Assembly (NCBI RefSeq): GCF_028283685.1
Contig: NZ_JAPWKF010000007.1
Location: 682,001-746,000 of the forward strand
DNA: 64,000 nucleotides
Direction: 5' to 3'
Source: Edaphobacter sp.
GTDB taxonomy: Bacteria; Acidobacteriota; Terriglobia; Terriglobales; Acidobacteriaceae
This document shows positions 35,447 to 43,935 of this stretch, piece after piece. The position numbers and the translations under genes were made by a program. Under the pieces are notes generated by a model. It was not told where the DNA came from. It saw only the letters and a list, made by a program, of their open reading frames with translations, and made no database searches. Positions within the stretch are counted from its first letter, which is position 1; each line of letters starts with the position of its first letter.

Positions 35447-35668
35447 TTACGTCAGGTTGCCAGGGCTTGCCTGGCACTGGAAGCCAATCCGGTTGTGCGC
35501 TCCATCGCAGAAAGGCCGCTTCTCGCTGGCTCCGCAACGGCATAGCGAGATCGCGGGCTTGCCGGTCAGATCCCATTGCTTTCCATCTGCGTCCGTCAAC
35601 GTAATCGATCCTTCGACCCGCAATGGGCCGTTAGGACGGACTGTAATCTTTACCGCCTGTTCTGACAT
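35447..35668 (-). CDS. CDGSH iron-sulfur domain protein
   Basis: 73 aa. One CDGSH motif near the C-terminus: CRCGASEKRPFCDGAH (C-x-C-x-x-S-x3-P-x-C-D-G-x-H), which binds a 2Fe-2S cluster with three Cys and one His. The N-terminal half is a beta-rich MitoNEET-like or DUF-type strand region (KITVRPNGPLRVEGSITL). Small bacterial CDGSH proteins are linked to iron and redox balance. It is 95 nt upstream of the hydrolase gene. Confidence 0.88.
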   Translation of the reverse strand: MSEQAVKITVRPNGPLRVEGSITLTDADGKQWDLTGKPAISLCRCGASEKRPFCDGAHNRIGFQCQASPGNLT

Positions 35669-35742
35669 CTGTTGCTCACTCTCTTTTCAAAGATGAGCCA
35701 AGCATAGCAAACCTCGCACCTCAAGGGGCGAGGTCTCCTCCG

Positions 35743-36012
35743 TCAGCGCGAAAAGTCCAGCTCCACCTCATCGACGAAGCACCATCCCCAGTCTTCGCCC
35801 TCTTCCATCGAACGCATGATGGGATGCTGCGTCGCATGAAAGTGCTTCGTCGCATGCTTACTTGGCGAAGAATCGCAGCAGCCCATATGGCCGCAGATCA
35901 TGCACATCCTCAGATGCACCCACCATCCGCCCACCTTGAGACACTCTTCGCACCCCTGCGCCGAGGGAGTCACCTCCCGAATCTCTCCCAGATGCGTGCA
36001 CCGTTTCGCCAT
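35743..36012 (-). CDS. UBP-type zinc-finger protein
   Basis: 89 aa, nearly all one ZnF-UBP domain: Cys and His ligands in CTHL, CEECLKVGGWWVHLRMCMICGHMGCCDS and HATKHFHATQHPIM. In eukaryotic deubiquitinases the domain binds the free C-terminus of ubiquitin; bacterial stand-alone versions are common and of unknown function. ATG 36012 has GGAGG 6 nt upstream, better than the in-frame ATG 36018. Confidence 0.88.
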   Translation of the reverse strand: MAKRCTHLGEIREVTPSAQGCEECLKVGGWWVHLRMCMICGHMGCCDSSPSKHATKHFHATQHPIMRSMEEGEDWGWCFVDEVELDFSR

Positions 36013-36053
36013 GATCATCCTCCGGCTACGATGCTATCTCACCGGCGCCGCAA

Positions 36054-37595
36054 TCAGGCTTCTCCAGTCATCACGTTGGTGATGCCATACTCCTTCAGCT
36101 TCCGATACAACGTCGTCTTGCCGATACCCAGCAGCTTGGCCGCCAGCAGCTTGTCGCCCTTCAGCTGGCGAATCGTGCCCAGGATCGCCTGCTTTTCCAT
36201 CTCGGCAATCGAGACGATCTCGCCATTCGCCGCAGGCTTCACCGTCCGCACCGCACCGCTCTCCTCGGCGCGCTGAGGAACTGATGTCACCAGCTGATGC
36301 ATCTTGAAGTCCTGCAGCTGCGTCGGCAGATCGCCCATGTGCAGCAGGGGTCCGCTGGACAAGGTACACGCGCGCTCAATTGCATTCTCCAGCTCGCGCA
36401 CATTGCCCGGCCAGTCATACTCTGCCAGCAGGCGCAACGACTCGTCCGAAAGCCTCCGCTCCACCCCGGTCTCCCTCTCCGTGCGAGCCAGGAAGTACAC
36501 AGCCAGCAGCGGAATATCCGATCGCCGCTCACGCAACGGAGGAATCCGCAGGTTCACCACGTTCAGCCGGAAGTAAAGGTCCTTGCGAAACTTTCCATGC
36601 TCCACCATCGAAGTCAGATCGCGGTTGGTCGCGGCCAGCACTCGCGCGGAGATCGGCCGGGACTGCGTCGAACCCACCGGGCGGATCTCCTTCTCCTGCA
36701 GAGCCCGCAGCAGCTTGGCCTGCAGATCCAGCGGAAGCTCTCCAATCTCGTCCAGGAAGACCGTGCCTCCATCAGCCGTTGCCAACAGGCCGTCCTTGGC
36801 ACGGTCCGCTCCGGTGAAAGCTCCCTTCACATGACCGAACAGTTCGCTCTCAATCAGGGTCGGTGCCAACGCACCGCAGTCCACCGGAACAAACGGCTTC
36901 GCCGCGTTCGGCCCGTTCTCATGGATGGAGCGCGCCACCAGCTCCTTCCCTACGCCGCTCTCGCCGAGGATCAGAACCGGGTGCGTCGAAAAGGCCACCT
37001 TCGAGAGAATGCGATACAGCTTCTCCATCTCCGGCGATCTGCCGATCAGCCCGGTGTCTCCCGACTGAGAGCGCAGACGCTCGCGCAGAAGCCGGCTTTC
37101 GCGGTCGAAATTAATCCTTTGTCCCGCCTGCTCGATGACCGTCGTCAACTCTTCCAGCGCAAAGGGCTTCGTCAGGTAGTCACGAGCGCCGATGCGCATC
37201 GCCTCTACCGCCGAAGAGACCGTGGCGAACGCCGTCATCACCACCACCGCCGTCTCCGGATAAAGCGATCTGACCTGTTCCAGCAGCGTCAGTCCGGCGC
37301 CGTCAGGCAGCCGGAGATCCAGCAGAAGCATGTCGATCTTGTGATGCTTCAGAATCGCCCGTGCACGCGCAAGGCTGTCCGCTCCATGGCAGACACAACC
37401 CATCGCCTCGCCGATCGAACAGCAGGCATTCCGTACGGCGCTGTCATCATCGACAACCAGCACATGCAGGGCCGGATTTCCCTGTAGCCTGACCGATTCG
37501 CCCGTCCGCTCCGCCAGCGGGGATAACCCCACCAGGAACCCGGACGGCCGCGGCCCTCCACCTCGTTGCATTGCTGCCATCAATTCTGGCGCCAT
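36054..37595 (-). CDS. NtrC-type sigma-54-dependent response regulator
   Basis: 513 aa. Receiver domain at about 42-155 (VLVVDDDSA; phospho-acceptor in LLLDLRLPDG; YLTKPF). AAA+ sigma-54 activation domain at about 185-415: P-loop GESGVGKE, the sigma-54 contact loop GAFTGA, Walker B GGTVFLDEIGEL, and WPGNVRELEN. C-terminal Fis-type helix-turn-helix AAKLLGIGKTTLYRKLKEYG. A 40-residue lead precedes the receiver, so the true start may lie further in. No histidine kinase is adjacent. A long non-coding region with inverted repeats lies upstream. Confidence 0.95.
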   Translation of the reverse strand: MAPELMAAMQRGGGPRPSGFLVGLSPLAERTGESVRLQGNPALHVLVVDDDSAVRNACCSIGEAMGCVCHGADSLARARAILKHHKIDMLLLDLRLPDGAGLTLLEQVRSLYPETAVVVMTAFATVSSAVEAMRIGARDYLTKPFALEELTTVIEQAGQRINFDRESRLLRERLRSQSGDTGLIGRSPEMEKLYRILSKVAFSTHPVLILGESGVGKELVARSIHENGPNAAKPFVPVDCGALAPTLIESELFGHVKGAFTGADRAKDGLLATADGGTVFLDEIGELPLDLQAKLLRALQEKEIRPVGSTQSRPISARVLAATNRDLTSMVEHGKFRKDLYFRLNVVNLRIPPLRERRSDIPLLAVYFLARTERETGVERRLSDESLRLLAEYDWPGNVRELENAIERACTLSSGPLLHMGDLPTQLQDFKMHQLVTSVPQRAEESGAVRTVKPAANGEIVSIAEMEKQAILGTIRQLKGDKLLAAKLLGIGKTTLYRKLKEYGITNVMTGEA

Positions 37596-37803
37596 ATACC
37601 TCTCTCCGCACTCGCCAAATCGCTATGTCGTTATCTATTTCCAGTCGTCGCTGCCGGCACTCCATGAACGCATTAAATGCTCTCCGCATCCGTTCGTTCG
37701 CAACACCAACCGGGAGGCTCTGACCTCTCTATTTGCTCGCTTTCAGCAGCTGCACTCAACGTCCGGAATAAACAGTGCGAGCAGCAGCGCGAGAGCAACA
37801 ACA

Positions 37804-37821
37804 GTGCGAGAGCGCTCGCAC
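37804..37821. repeat. GTGCGAG hairpin upstream of the sigma-54 regulator
   Basis: GTGCGAG-AGCG-CTCGCAC, 7-bp perfect arms and 4-nt centre, 209 bp upstream of the regulator start. Possible upstream binding site. Confidence 0.4.
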
Positions 37822-38109
37822 AGATTGCCCAGCTCTATGAGCGAAGCGCGGCAGACGTAAGACAGCGCCTGCCGCACGGCGATGCCGCACAACAATCAGC
37901 TGACGATCCACGCCGCCATCGCATCTCTGTTGAAAAGAAATCGGGGGGCCAGGCGCGCGCATCCGGTCGCCTCCCCAAAGTTTTGCGAATCCGTTGATCC
38001 TCAACGAGCTTGTACTGCTCTGCATTGCCCGCATCTCCCATGACCCCTCAGAACTACGTCCATGCCAGGCACGCAATTGCACTTTAGTAATCACGTAGAG
38101 TGCCAAACT

Positions 38110-38132
38110 GAAATTCAGGTGTCCTGAATTTC
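38110..38132. promoter_or_regulatory. 23-bp inverted repeat, probable operator
   Basis: GAAATTCAGG-TGT-CCTGAATTTC, perfect 10-bp arms. A sigma-70-like TTGACA (38142) begins 9 bp downstream, so a dimeric regulator bound here would sit at about -45 of plus-strand transcription toward the radical SAM gene. Confidence 0.45.
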
Positions 38133-38448
38133 TGCAACTCTTTGACAACAAAGCGAAAGAGGAGTGTTACCAAAAACCTTAGCTTACAGACAAACACGTT
38201 ACAGCGGTTTGGGCAATTCCTAATCTGGGAATGCTCGCGTCCAAAACACGCCGAATCGTTCGAAACCTCCCAATAACTGGAGAAATCGATACCTTCCCAA
38301 AAGGGGAAACATTCCCGTTGTGGAAATTGATTTCGCCAAAGCCCGCAAGCCCTTTTAATCCACGACTTGCGGCTCCTACCCAAAATCCAGACTCTTCCCC
38401 TTGACTCCCCATCTGGAGCGGCCTACGCTGGTCTTCAAAGGCGAACAA

Positions 38449-39588
38449 ATGGCGAAAATAGAGACACCAATCTTTCCCATCCTCGGTCAGGAAAAATCTG
38501 GACCCGTCGGTATCGCGCGGCTTGCCTGCCACGCCGAACATGCCGATGACGGCCATCTCGTAGAGTTCCGCGCCCTTCAGGTTCGCAGCCTTCTCAACCG
38601 CTCCGTGTCGAAACGGCTGACCTGGATGGCCTGGAGCATCAACCCTTATCGCGGCTGCGAGTTCGCCTGCCGCTACTGCTACGCCCGCTACACCCACGAA
38701 TTCATGGCGCCCTCCGCCCTGCCTTCTGCGCCTGGAGAGCCAGACTTCCATGACCCGCTCACCTTCGAACGACTCATCTTCCTCAAGCAGAACGCCGCCT
38801 GGCTGCTCCAGCAGGAGCTGCGTCGCTTTCAAAAGTCCCAGCAGATCGCCATCGGCACCGCCACCGATCCCTGGCAGCCCATCGAGCGCCGCGCGCGGAT
38901 CACCCGCAGCATCCTCGAGGTCTTCGCCAACCGCTCCGGCTACAACATCGGCATCGTCACAAAATCGCGGCTCATCCTGCGTGACACCGACCTCCTCCGC
39001 GAGATCGGGCAGCACAATCGGCTCGTCGTGCACATTACCATCACCACGCCCGATGCCGAGCTGGCGCGCCTGCTGGAGCCGCGAGCGCCGCGCCCCGATC
39101 TTCGTCTCGAGACGGTTCGCCGCCTCCGCGAGGCCGGCATTGTCACCGGCATCCTCTGCTCTCCTCTACTCCCCGGCATCACCGATACGGAAGAGGCCAT
39201 CGACCGCATGGCCGCGCTCTCCGCGAAGGCAAACGCCAGCTTCTTCGCCGCCAATCCCCTCTTCCTCAAGCCGTGCTCCCGCCCTACCTACCTGAGCTTC
39301 GTCCGGGAGCACTACCCGGCGCTCGTCGCCGACTACGAGCGCCGGTTCGCCCGCAACGACTTCGCGGCGAAGCCCTACGCCGCCCACCTCAGCCACCTCG
39401 TCTCGCAGGCCAGAGAACGTCACGGCCTCAACCGCCGCTGGCGCGAAGAAGCAGACAATCCGGGCGACTCACTCGAGACCACAAACCGCAGCGATCCCCG
39501 TCCACTCGCCCCCGTTCGCTCAGCTGGACACCGCACGAACGACCCCCATCCTGCTCCCGCCCAGCAGCAACTTCTCTTTGATCCATAA
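38449..39588 (+). CDS. PA0069-type radical SAM protein
   Basis: About 379 aa. Cluster motif CEFACRYCYAR (C-x3-C-x2-C) binds the 4Fe-4S cluster that cleaves SAM. Flanking YRGC, the GTATDPWQPIE strand, and VTKSRLILRDTDLL match the PA0069/spore photoproduct lyase-like group, whose reaction is unknown. The C-terminal 60 residues are Arg/Pro-rich and end in QQQLLFDP, as in relatives. ATG 39 codons shorter frames aside, ATG 38449 (AAAGG 9 nt upstream) fits better than TTG 38401. Confidence 0.88.
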   Translation: MAKIETPIFPILGQEKSGPVGIARLACHAEHADDGHLVEFRALQVRSLLNRSVSKRLTWMAWSINPYRGCEFACRYCYARYTHEFMAPSALPSAPGEPDFHDPLTFERLIFLKQNAAWLLQQELRRFQKSQQIAIGTATDPWQPIERRARITRSILEVFANRSGYNIGIVTKSRLILRDTDLLREIGQHNRLVVHITITTPDAELARLLEPRAPRPDLRLETVRRLREAGIVTGILCSPLLPGITDTEEAIDRMAALSAKANASFFAANPLFLKPCSRPTYLSFVREHYPALVADYERRFARNDFAAKPYAAHLSHLVSQARERHGLNRRWREEADNPGDSLETTNRSDPRPLAPVRSAGHRTNDPHPAPAQQQLLFDP

Positions 39589-39622
39589 AGACGATTAGCA
39601 GAGACAGGCCGGCACATAGCAA

Positions 39623-39958
39623 TCAATCCAGATCGATCGGAGTAAACGATGCAAACATGGTGGACGATTCGGCCAGCTGGTTTAAAGGCACGTACTCGCA
39701 GACGGCGGCGTACCTCTCCCACAGCTTCAGGACAACCGGGTTGCTATGTGCCTTCTCCACAGCTCCCGCAACCCACTCAAAGATCTCAACGATGGTGCCG
39801 TCCGCTGCTCGCGCGGCGACAAATGGCCTCTCCGTAGCTAGTCCCTGGCTACGCAGCAGAGGAACATGCTCGCGGGTCAACTGCAGAAGCTCCTCGTCCA
39901 TCCCCGGCTTTGGCCGGTAAGCAACCACCACAACCGTCGCGCCTGATGCTGCCTGCAT
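39623..39958 (-). CDS. Small dimeric alpha-beta-barrel (ABM-like) protein
   Basis: About 111 aa. The pattern VVVVAYRPKPGMDEELLQLTREHVPLLRSQGL, then strand and FEWVAGAVEKAHSNPVVLKLWERY, resembles antibiotic biosynthesis monooxygenase or related ferredoxin-like dimers (stand-alone, cytosolic). Function not determined. AGGAGG 7 nt before ATG 39958 settles the start against the longer frame. Confidence 0.65.
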   Translation of the reverse strand: MQAASGATVVVVAYRPKPGMDEELLQLTREHVPLLRSQGLATERPFVAARAADGTIVEIFEWVAGAVEKAHSNPVVLKLWERYAAVCEYVPLNQLAESSTMFASFTPIDLD

Positions 39959-40005
39959 AGACAACCTCCTGAATTCCTGCTCATACGAAGCGACACGCAT
40001 TGGTC

Positions 40006-40926
40006 CTACAAAGAAAGAGCACGCGTCAGTTCCACCAGCCGTTCCCGCAGCCACGTGTGGCCAGGATCACTCGTCAGCCGTGGATGCCACACGGCGAGAA
40101 AACCAAAGCCTGCAAGTTCGCGCGGAGCCCCCAACACGCGAAGATCGCCTCGCTGCTTCGCCGCCTGCGCGACGCCAGAGGTCGCAGTCAGCATGAGATT
40201 CGTACCCGCCACACACTCCAGCGCTGCTCCGAAGTAAGGCATCCGCAGCCGAACCATTCTCGCAAGCCCCAGCGCTGCAAGACGCTTATCCGGGATGGAC
40301 TGTACTCCCGCAAGCGTCGACACCGCAATGTGCTCCGCTGCAAGATAGCGTTCCAGCGAAAGGCTCTTCGGCAGCTTGCCTCCTGCCGCCGCAATGCAAT
40401 GCCAGCTCTCGCGGTACAGCCGTCGCGACTCCAGATGCGACGGAACCAGCACGTCATCATTCGAGAGCACAAGATCCACCCGCCCGCGATCCAGATCGCT
40501 CAAGGCCTCTTCACTATACGGAACGAAGTTCACCTCAACCCGCGGAGCAGCAGGCAGCACCTCACGGGCAAACAAGCCACACACCGTAGCGCAGGTGTTG
40601 TCCGCCCCTGTGATGCGAAAGCTCGCGGCCTCTGTGGAGGGATCGAAGGGCCGTCTGCCGATCAGCTCTTCAATCTGCGGAAGCAGCCGGTCAAGCTCCG
40701 CCTTCAGCCGAACTCCCGTCGGAGTCAGCTGATACCCTTTCGGCCCGCGCACCAGCAGGTCATCCCCAAACTGCGCCCGCAGACGCTCCAGCATACGGCT
40801 CGCGGCAGGCTGGCTCAACAACAGACGCCTGGCCGCCGCCGTCACACTCAACTCTTCCGCAAACACCGCAAACGCCACCAGCAGGTTCATGTCCGACTGA
40901 CGTAGATGCGACCAACGCATATTCAT
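40006..40926 (-). CDS. LysR-family transcriptional regulator
   Basis: 306 aa. N-terminal winged helix (about 11-70: LVAFAVFAEELSVTAAARRLLLSQPAASRMLERLRAQFG as the usual LysR pattern) and a periplasmic-binding-like effector domain. Ligand unknown. Starts ATG 40926, 40920 or 40896 are all in frame and none has a ribosome site; the first two overlap a 17-bp palindrome. It is divergent from an SDR gene, the standard layout for a LysR activator and its target. Confidence 0.93.
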   Translation of the reverse strand: MNMRWSHLRQSDMNLLVAFAVFAEELSVTAAARRLLLSQPAASRMLERLRAQFGDDLLVRGPKGYQLTPTGVRLKAELDRLLPQIEELIGRRPFDPSTEAASFRITGADNTCATVCGLFAREVLPAAPRVEVNFVPYSEEALSDLDRGRVDLVLSNDDVLVPSHLESRRLYRESWHCIAAAGGKLPKSLSLERYLAAEHIAVSTLAGVQSIPDKRLAALGLARMVRLRMPYFGAALECVAGTNLMLTATSGVAQAAKQRGDLRVLGAPRELAGFGFLAVWHPRLTSDPGHTWLRERLVELTRALSL

Positions 40927-40967
40927 TATGAATATTATGCATAGATCGCATGGATATCTGAGTCCAT
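40919..40967. promoter_or_regulatory. Palindromes in the lysR/SDR intergenic region
   Basis: ATATTCAT-T-ATGAATAT (40919-40935, perfect) covers the lysR start; ATGGA-N8-TCCAT (40950-40967) lies between the genes. Both suit dimeric LysR binding, one for autoregulation and one for the SDR promoter. Confidence 0.45.
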
Positions 40968-41016
40968 CTACTACTTTGCGGGAAGTGAATTACCCGCCGA
41001 AGGGGAGTCGATACAC

Positions 41017-41739
41017 ATGAACACTCAGGATTTGAAAGGGAAGAAGGTCGTCATCCTTGGAGGCACCTCAGGCCTCGGCTTTGCGACTGCCCGAACCGCC
41101 GCTGAGAAGGAAGCATTCGTAACGATTGCGTCCCGCAGTCAGAAGAACATCGATGCTGCGCTCAGCCAGCTGCCTCCCACGGTTAAGGGAGCCCTCGCCG
41201 ATGTCACCAATCAGGCCTCGCTCGAGCAGCTCTTCACCGGCGAACTCGCAGAGATCGATCATCTCGTCATCACCGCCGGCGATACCATGCCAACCTTCCA
41301 GCCCACCTACCAGCAGGCCCGGCAGGCGTTCGAAGTTCGCTTCTGGGGAATCTACCTCGCCGCCACCATCGGCGCACCACACGTCCGCGCCACCGGATCC
41401 ATCACCCTGACCAACGGCATCGTCGGCATACGTCCGTGGAAGGGATGGAGCGCCACCTCTGCCATCGCGGGAGCAGTCGAGTCCCTCACCAGAGGCCTCG
41501 CACTCGATCTGGCTCCCATCCGCGTCAACGCCGTCTGCCCCGGAATGATCAAGACACCCCTGTGGGCCGGCATGTCCGAAGCAGAGCGTGAAGCGATGTA
41601 CTCGGAGCAGGCGGCGAAACTGCCCCTCGGGCGCGTCGGCGAACCCGAAGACATCGCGCAGGCCTACATCTATCTCATGCAGTCCGGCTACACCACCGGC
41701 CAGATCCTCGTCACCGACGGAGGCGCCGTCATCTCTTAA
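41017..41739 (+). CDS. Atypical short-chain dehydrogenase/reductase
   Basis: 240 aa. Rossmann fold with NAD(P) motif GGTSGLGFA at 15-23 and the structural VITAG at 84-88. The C-terminal half (LTRGLALDLAPIRVNAVCPG, then QILVTDGGAV) is normal. The catalytic YxxxK is missing: the aligned place reads WSATS (144-148), with Trp for Tyr and Ser for Lys, and the catalytic Ser region reads LTNGIVG. A branch of the SDR family lacks this motif; its activity is uncertain. AAGGGGAG precedes ATG 41017. Probably controlled by the divergent LysR protein. Confidence 0.9.
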   Translation: MNTQDLKGKKVVILGGTSGLGFATARTAAEKEAFVTIASRSQKNIDAALSQLPPTVKGALADVTNQASLEQLFTGELAEIDHLVITAGDTMPTFQPTYQQARQAFEVRFWGIYLAATIGAPHVRATGSITLTNGIVGIRPWKGWSATSAIAGAVESLTRGLALDLAPIRVNAVCPGMIKTPLWAGMSEAEREAMYSEQAAKLPLGRVGEPEDIAQAYIYLMQSGYTTGQILVTDGGAVIS

Positions 41740-41762
41740 TCAATATGAATGGCACGCAAAAA

Positions 41763-41790
41763 GAAAAGCCCCGGCATCAGCCGGGGCTTT
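41763..41790. terminator. Bidirectional terminator between SDR and rplK
   Basis: AAAAGCCCCGGC-ATCA-GCCGGGGCTTTT, 12-bp perfect stem with flanking A and T runs; ends both the SDR and the rplK transcripts. Confidence 0.88.
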
Positions 41791-41808
41791 TCGTCAGAGC
41801 AATCTCTT

Positions 41809-42246
41809 TTAGGCAACCACATCGATGCCCATCGAGCGAGCCGTGCCACGAATCGTCTTGGCAGCAGCCTCAACCGAAGCAGCATTCATGTCCGGCATCT
41901 TCTGCTTGGCGATCTCGAGGATCTGCTTCTCGGTGACCTTGCCCTTCTTCTCCTTGTTCGGAGTGCCCGAGCCCTTGTCGATACCGGCGGCCTTCAGCAG
42001 AAGCACCGGAGCAGGAGGAGTCTTCGTCACGAAGCTGAACGTACGGTCTGCGTAGACCGAGATCACGACCGGAACGGTCAGACCAACCAGCGCCGGATCC
42101 TTGCTCGTGCGCTCGTTGAACTGCTTGCAGAACTCCATGATGTTGACCTGGGCCTGGCCAAGTGCGGGGCCGACAGGAGGTGCAGGCGTTGCCTTGCCGG
42201 CGACGATCTGCAGTTTGACGTATCCAGTTACTTTCTTCGGTGCCAT
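41809..42246 (-). CDS. rplK: 50S ribosomal protein L11
   Basis: 145 aa. Binds 23S rRNA at the GTPase-associated centre. Conserved start [24 protein letters not shown], then [16 protein letters not shown] [22 protein letters not shown]-like [24 protein letters not shown], and the C-terminal rRNA-binding [16 protein letters not shown] lies upstream of ATG 42246. It follows nusG in the standard secE-nusG-rplK order; rplA would normally come next, but a terminator and the SDR gene follow here instead. Confidence 0.97.
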   Translation of the reverse strand: MAPKKVTGYVKLQIVAGKATPAPPVGPALGQAQVNIMEFCKQFNERTSKDPALVGLTVPVVISVYADRTFSFVTKTPPAPVLLLKAAGIDKGSGTPNKEKKGKVTEKQILEIAKQKMPDMNAASVEAAAKTIRGTARSMGIDVVA

Positions 42247-42354
42247 TGCGAAATCCTCTTACGCTTCTAGCGGCGGCCTCACGGCCATCACGCTTAATTT
42301 TGAACCTTCAAACTTACTTCCAGGCCACCCTCTCTTTAGAGTGCGGCCAAAACT

Positions 42355-42984
42355 TTACTCGTCGATGACCTTATCGACCTTCGAAAACTCGATCTCGACC
42401 GGAGTCGAACGACCGAAGATGCTGACCATCACCTTGAGCGTCTGCTTGTCTTCGTTGATCTCGTCCACCGCGCCGGTGAAGTTCGCAAACGGACCCTCGT
42501 TGATGCGAACCTGCTCGCCCTTGTCGAACTTGATCTTGAGCGTCGGCTTGTCCTTCGAGACATCCGAGCGGAACAGGATCGAGCTGACCTCCTGCTCAGA
42601 CAGAGCAACCGGATTGTCGCCGGTTCCAAGGAAGCCCGTCACCCGCGGCGTGTTCTTGATCACATGCCACAGATCGTTGTCCAGATCCATCTCGATCAGA
42701 ACGTAGCCAGGCAGGAAGACGCGCTCGATGGTGTACTTCTTGCCATTGCGCAGCTCCGTCACAGGCTCGGTCGGAATCATGATCCGGCCAATCTTATTCT
42801 GCAGACCGAAGGCCGAGATGCGGCTCTCAAGAGACTCACGCACCTTGCGCTCAAAGCCAGAGTAGGCGTGGATGATGTACCACTTGAAGTTCTCGTTAAC
42901 CGGAGGGGCCAGCTGCTCCGTCGATTCCTCAACGGCTACCTCGGTCGCCTGCTCTTCCACCGGATTCTGCTGCTCGTCCGCCAT
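42355..42984 (-). CDS. nusG: Transcription elongation/termination factor NusG
   Basis: About 209 aa. NGN domain from about residue 25 (KWYIIHAYSGFERKV, IPTEPVTELRNGKK, FLPGYVLIEMDLD, NTPRVTGFLG) and the C-terminal KOW domain (FDKGEQVRINEGPFANFTGAVDEI). A 25-residue acidic N-terminal tail (Glu-rich) is extra. AAGG 7 nt before ATG 42984 fixes the start; ATG 43005 is less likely. Links RNA polymerase to Rho or ribosomal protein S10. Confidence 0.97.
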   Translation of the reverse strand: MADEQQNPVEEQATEVAVEESTEQLAPPVNENFKWYIIHAYSGFERKVRESLESRISAFGLQNKIGRIMIPTEPVTELRNGKKYTIERVFLPGYVLIEMDLDNDLWHVIKNTPRVTGFLGTGDNPVALSEQEVSSILFRSDVSKDKPTLKIKFDKGEQVRINEGPFANFTGAVDEINEDKQTLKVMVSIFGRSTPVEIEFSKVDKVIDE

Positions 42985-43047
42985 GCTTATGCCTTCTCCA
43001 CGCATCGTATGCTTCTCGTTCGTGGCCTGCGATGCTGCTATCGAACC

Positions 43048-43308
43048 TTACTTTGCCGAAACGCGGAGAACATACTCCACACCGCGCCCAATCACGTTAT
43101 CCACCAGCCAGAAGTACGCCGCAAAGATAAACACAGTCGCAATCACCACCGTGGTGGTCGACTGGACCTCTTCTCGCGACGGCGCCGCCACCTTACGCAT
43201 CTCGCTGCGCACGTCCCTCAGAAAGCTGCTCGTGCGCTCGGGCAGTGCCTTCAACTGCTGCATGCCGGTGTTTGTCTGCTGTTCCGCTACCGCTACTGTC
43301 TTGGCCAT
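43048..43308 (-). CDS. secE: Preprotein translocase subunit SecE
   Basis: 86 aa, the short single-helix form. Amphipathic FLRDVRSEMRKVAAPSREEV at about 30-48 lies on the membrane and clamps SecY; one transmembrane helix (TVVIATVFIFAAYFWLVDNVI) follows. It sits between tRNA-Trp and nusG, the usual place. Confidence 0.95.
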   Translation of the reverse strand: MAKTVAVAEQQTNTGMQQLKALPERTSSFLRDVRSEMRKVAAPSREEVQSTTTVVIATVFIFAAYFWLVDNVIGRGVEYVLRVSAK

Positions 43309-43402
43309 AACGCCGCCTTGTGAATCTTCGTTCTGCTGCTGACTTCGTCTGTTGCTGCCACCTCTCTTGTTTGTCCCTCATGGAGAGAGACGCGAAAGAG
43401 GA

Positions 43403-43478
43403 TGGCGGGGGAGCTCGGATTCGAACCGAGAAGTTCGGTTTTGGAGACCGACAGTTTAACCGTTGAGCTTACTCCCCC
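43403..43478 (-). tRNA. tRNA-Trp (CCA)
   Basis: 5' GGGGGAG acceptor at 43478, anticodon stem TCGGT/ACCGA with CCA in the loop, TTCGAAT T-loop, and an encoded 3' CCA at 43403-43405. It stands before secE, as in many bacteria. Confidence 0.97.
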
Positions 43479-43538
43479 AAGGAGTGGCAGATCCGTCCGA
43501 AGGCAGAGCGCAAAGCGCATCTGCCTGGACGGCCAGTC

Positions 43539-43688
43539 CTACTTCGTCTCTTTATGAGCCGTGTGCTTCCGGCAGGTGTTGCAGAACTTCGAGAACTCGA
43601 GACGACCCGTCGTAGTCTTCTTGTTCTTCGTGGTCGAATAGTTCCGGTTCTTGCAATCCGGGCACTGGAGGGTAATGATCTCGCGCAT
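43539..43688 (-). CDS. rpmG: 50S ribosomal protein L33
   Basis: 49 aa. Zinc-ribbon (C+) form with CPDC at 9-12 and CNTC at about 36-39, plus the signature [26 protein letters not shown] 9 nt before ATG 43688. In several bacteria C+ and C- copies of L33 exchange with zinc supply; only this copy is in the window. Confidence 0.96.
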   Translation of the reverse strand: MREIITLQCPDCKNRNYSTTKNKKTTTGRLEFSKFCNTCRKHTAHKETK

Positions 43689-43712
43689 TGTTTTCTTCTC
43701 CTTACTAACGTG

Positions 43713-43731
43713 GCCAGCCGCTTTGGCTGGC
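43713..43731 (-). promoter_or_regulatory. Hairpin in the rpmG leader
   Basis: GCCAGCC-5 nt-GGCTGGC, 7-bp stem ending about 10 nt before the AAGGAG of rpmG. Could tune L33 translation. Confidence 0.4.
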
Positions 43732-43894
43732 AAGCAGCATGCAGGAAATACTCCCGACACGCCGCGACGCAGGGGTTATTGGTCCCTGCCACCAAATCCT
43801 GAGTTGTATTACCGGAGGACGACGCGGTCAGGCCACGCATTCGCCTCGTACTATTATCCACGAAAGACTGGGATAAAGAAAGCCTTGCTTCGGT

Positions 43895-43935
43895 AAAAAT
43901 CAGCGGCGGCCAGTGATGACCGCCGCTTGATTTTC
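43895..43935 (-). terminator. Terminator of the Gly/His-rich gene
   Basis: AAATCA-GCGGCGG and CCGCCGC-T-TGATTT, 13 paired positions with a one-base bulge; the AT outer part gives a T run on either strand. Confidence 0.6.

Larger units (their letters stand above)
37596..38448. other. 850-bp non-coding region between divergent regulator and radical SAM genes
   Basis: No credible gene on either strand; frames here lack ribosome sites and protein-like composition. It contains repeated AACAGTGCGAG (near 37770 and 37801), a 7-bp hairpin at 37804-37821, a 23-bp inverted repeat at 38110-38132, a TTGACA-17-TGTTAC promoter candidate (38142-38170), and several TTCCC/GGGAA elements at 38205-38330. It may house an unannotated small RNA. 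Confidence 0.5.

Noticed and set aside
38068..38084. Sigma-54-like -24/-12 promoter (AGGCACGCAATTGCA)
   Set aside because: The GG to GC distance is one base short of the strict sigma-54 spacing and the first base of TGGCAC is changed.
38179..39033. 284-aa minus-strand frame opposite the radical SAM gene
   Set aside because: The plus strand has the CxxxCxxC radical SAM motif and family matches; the antisense frame has none.
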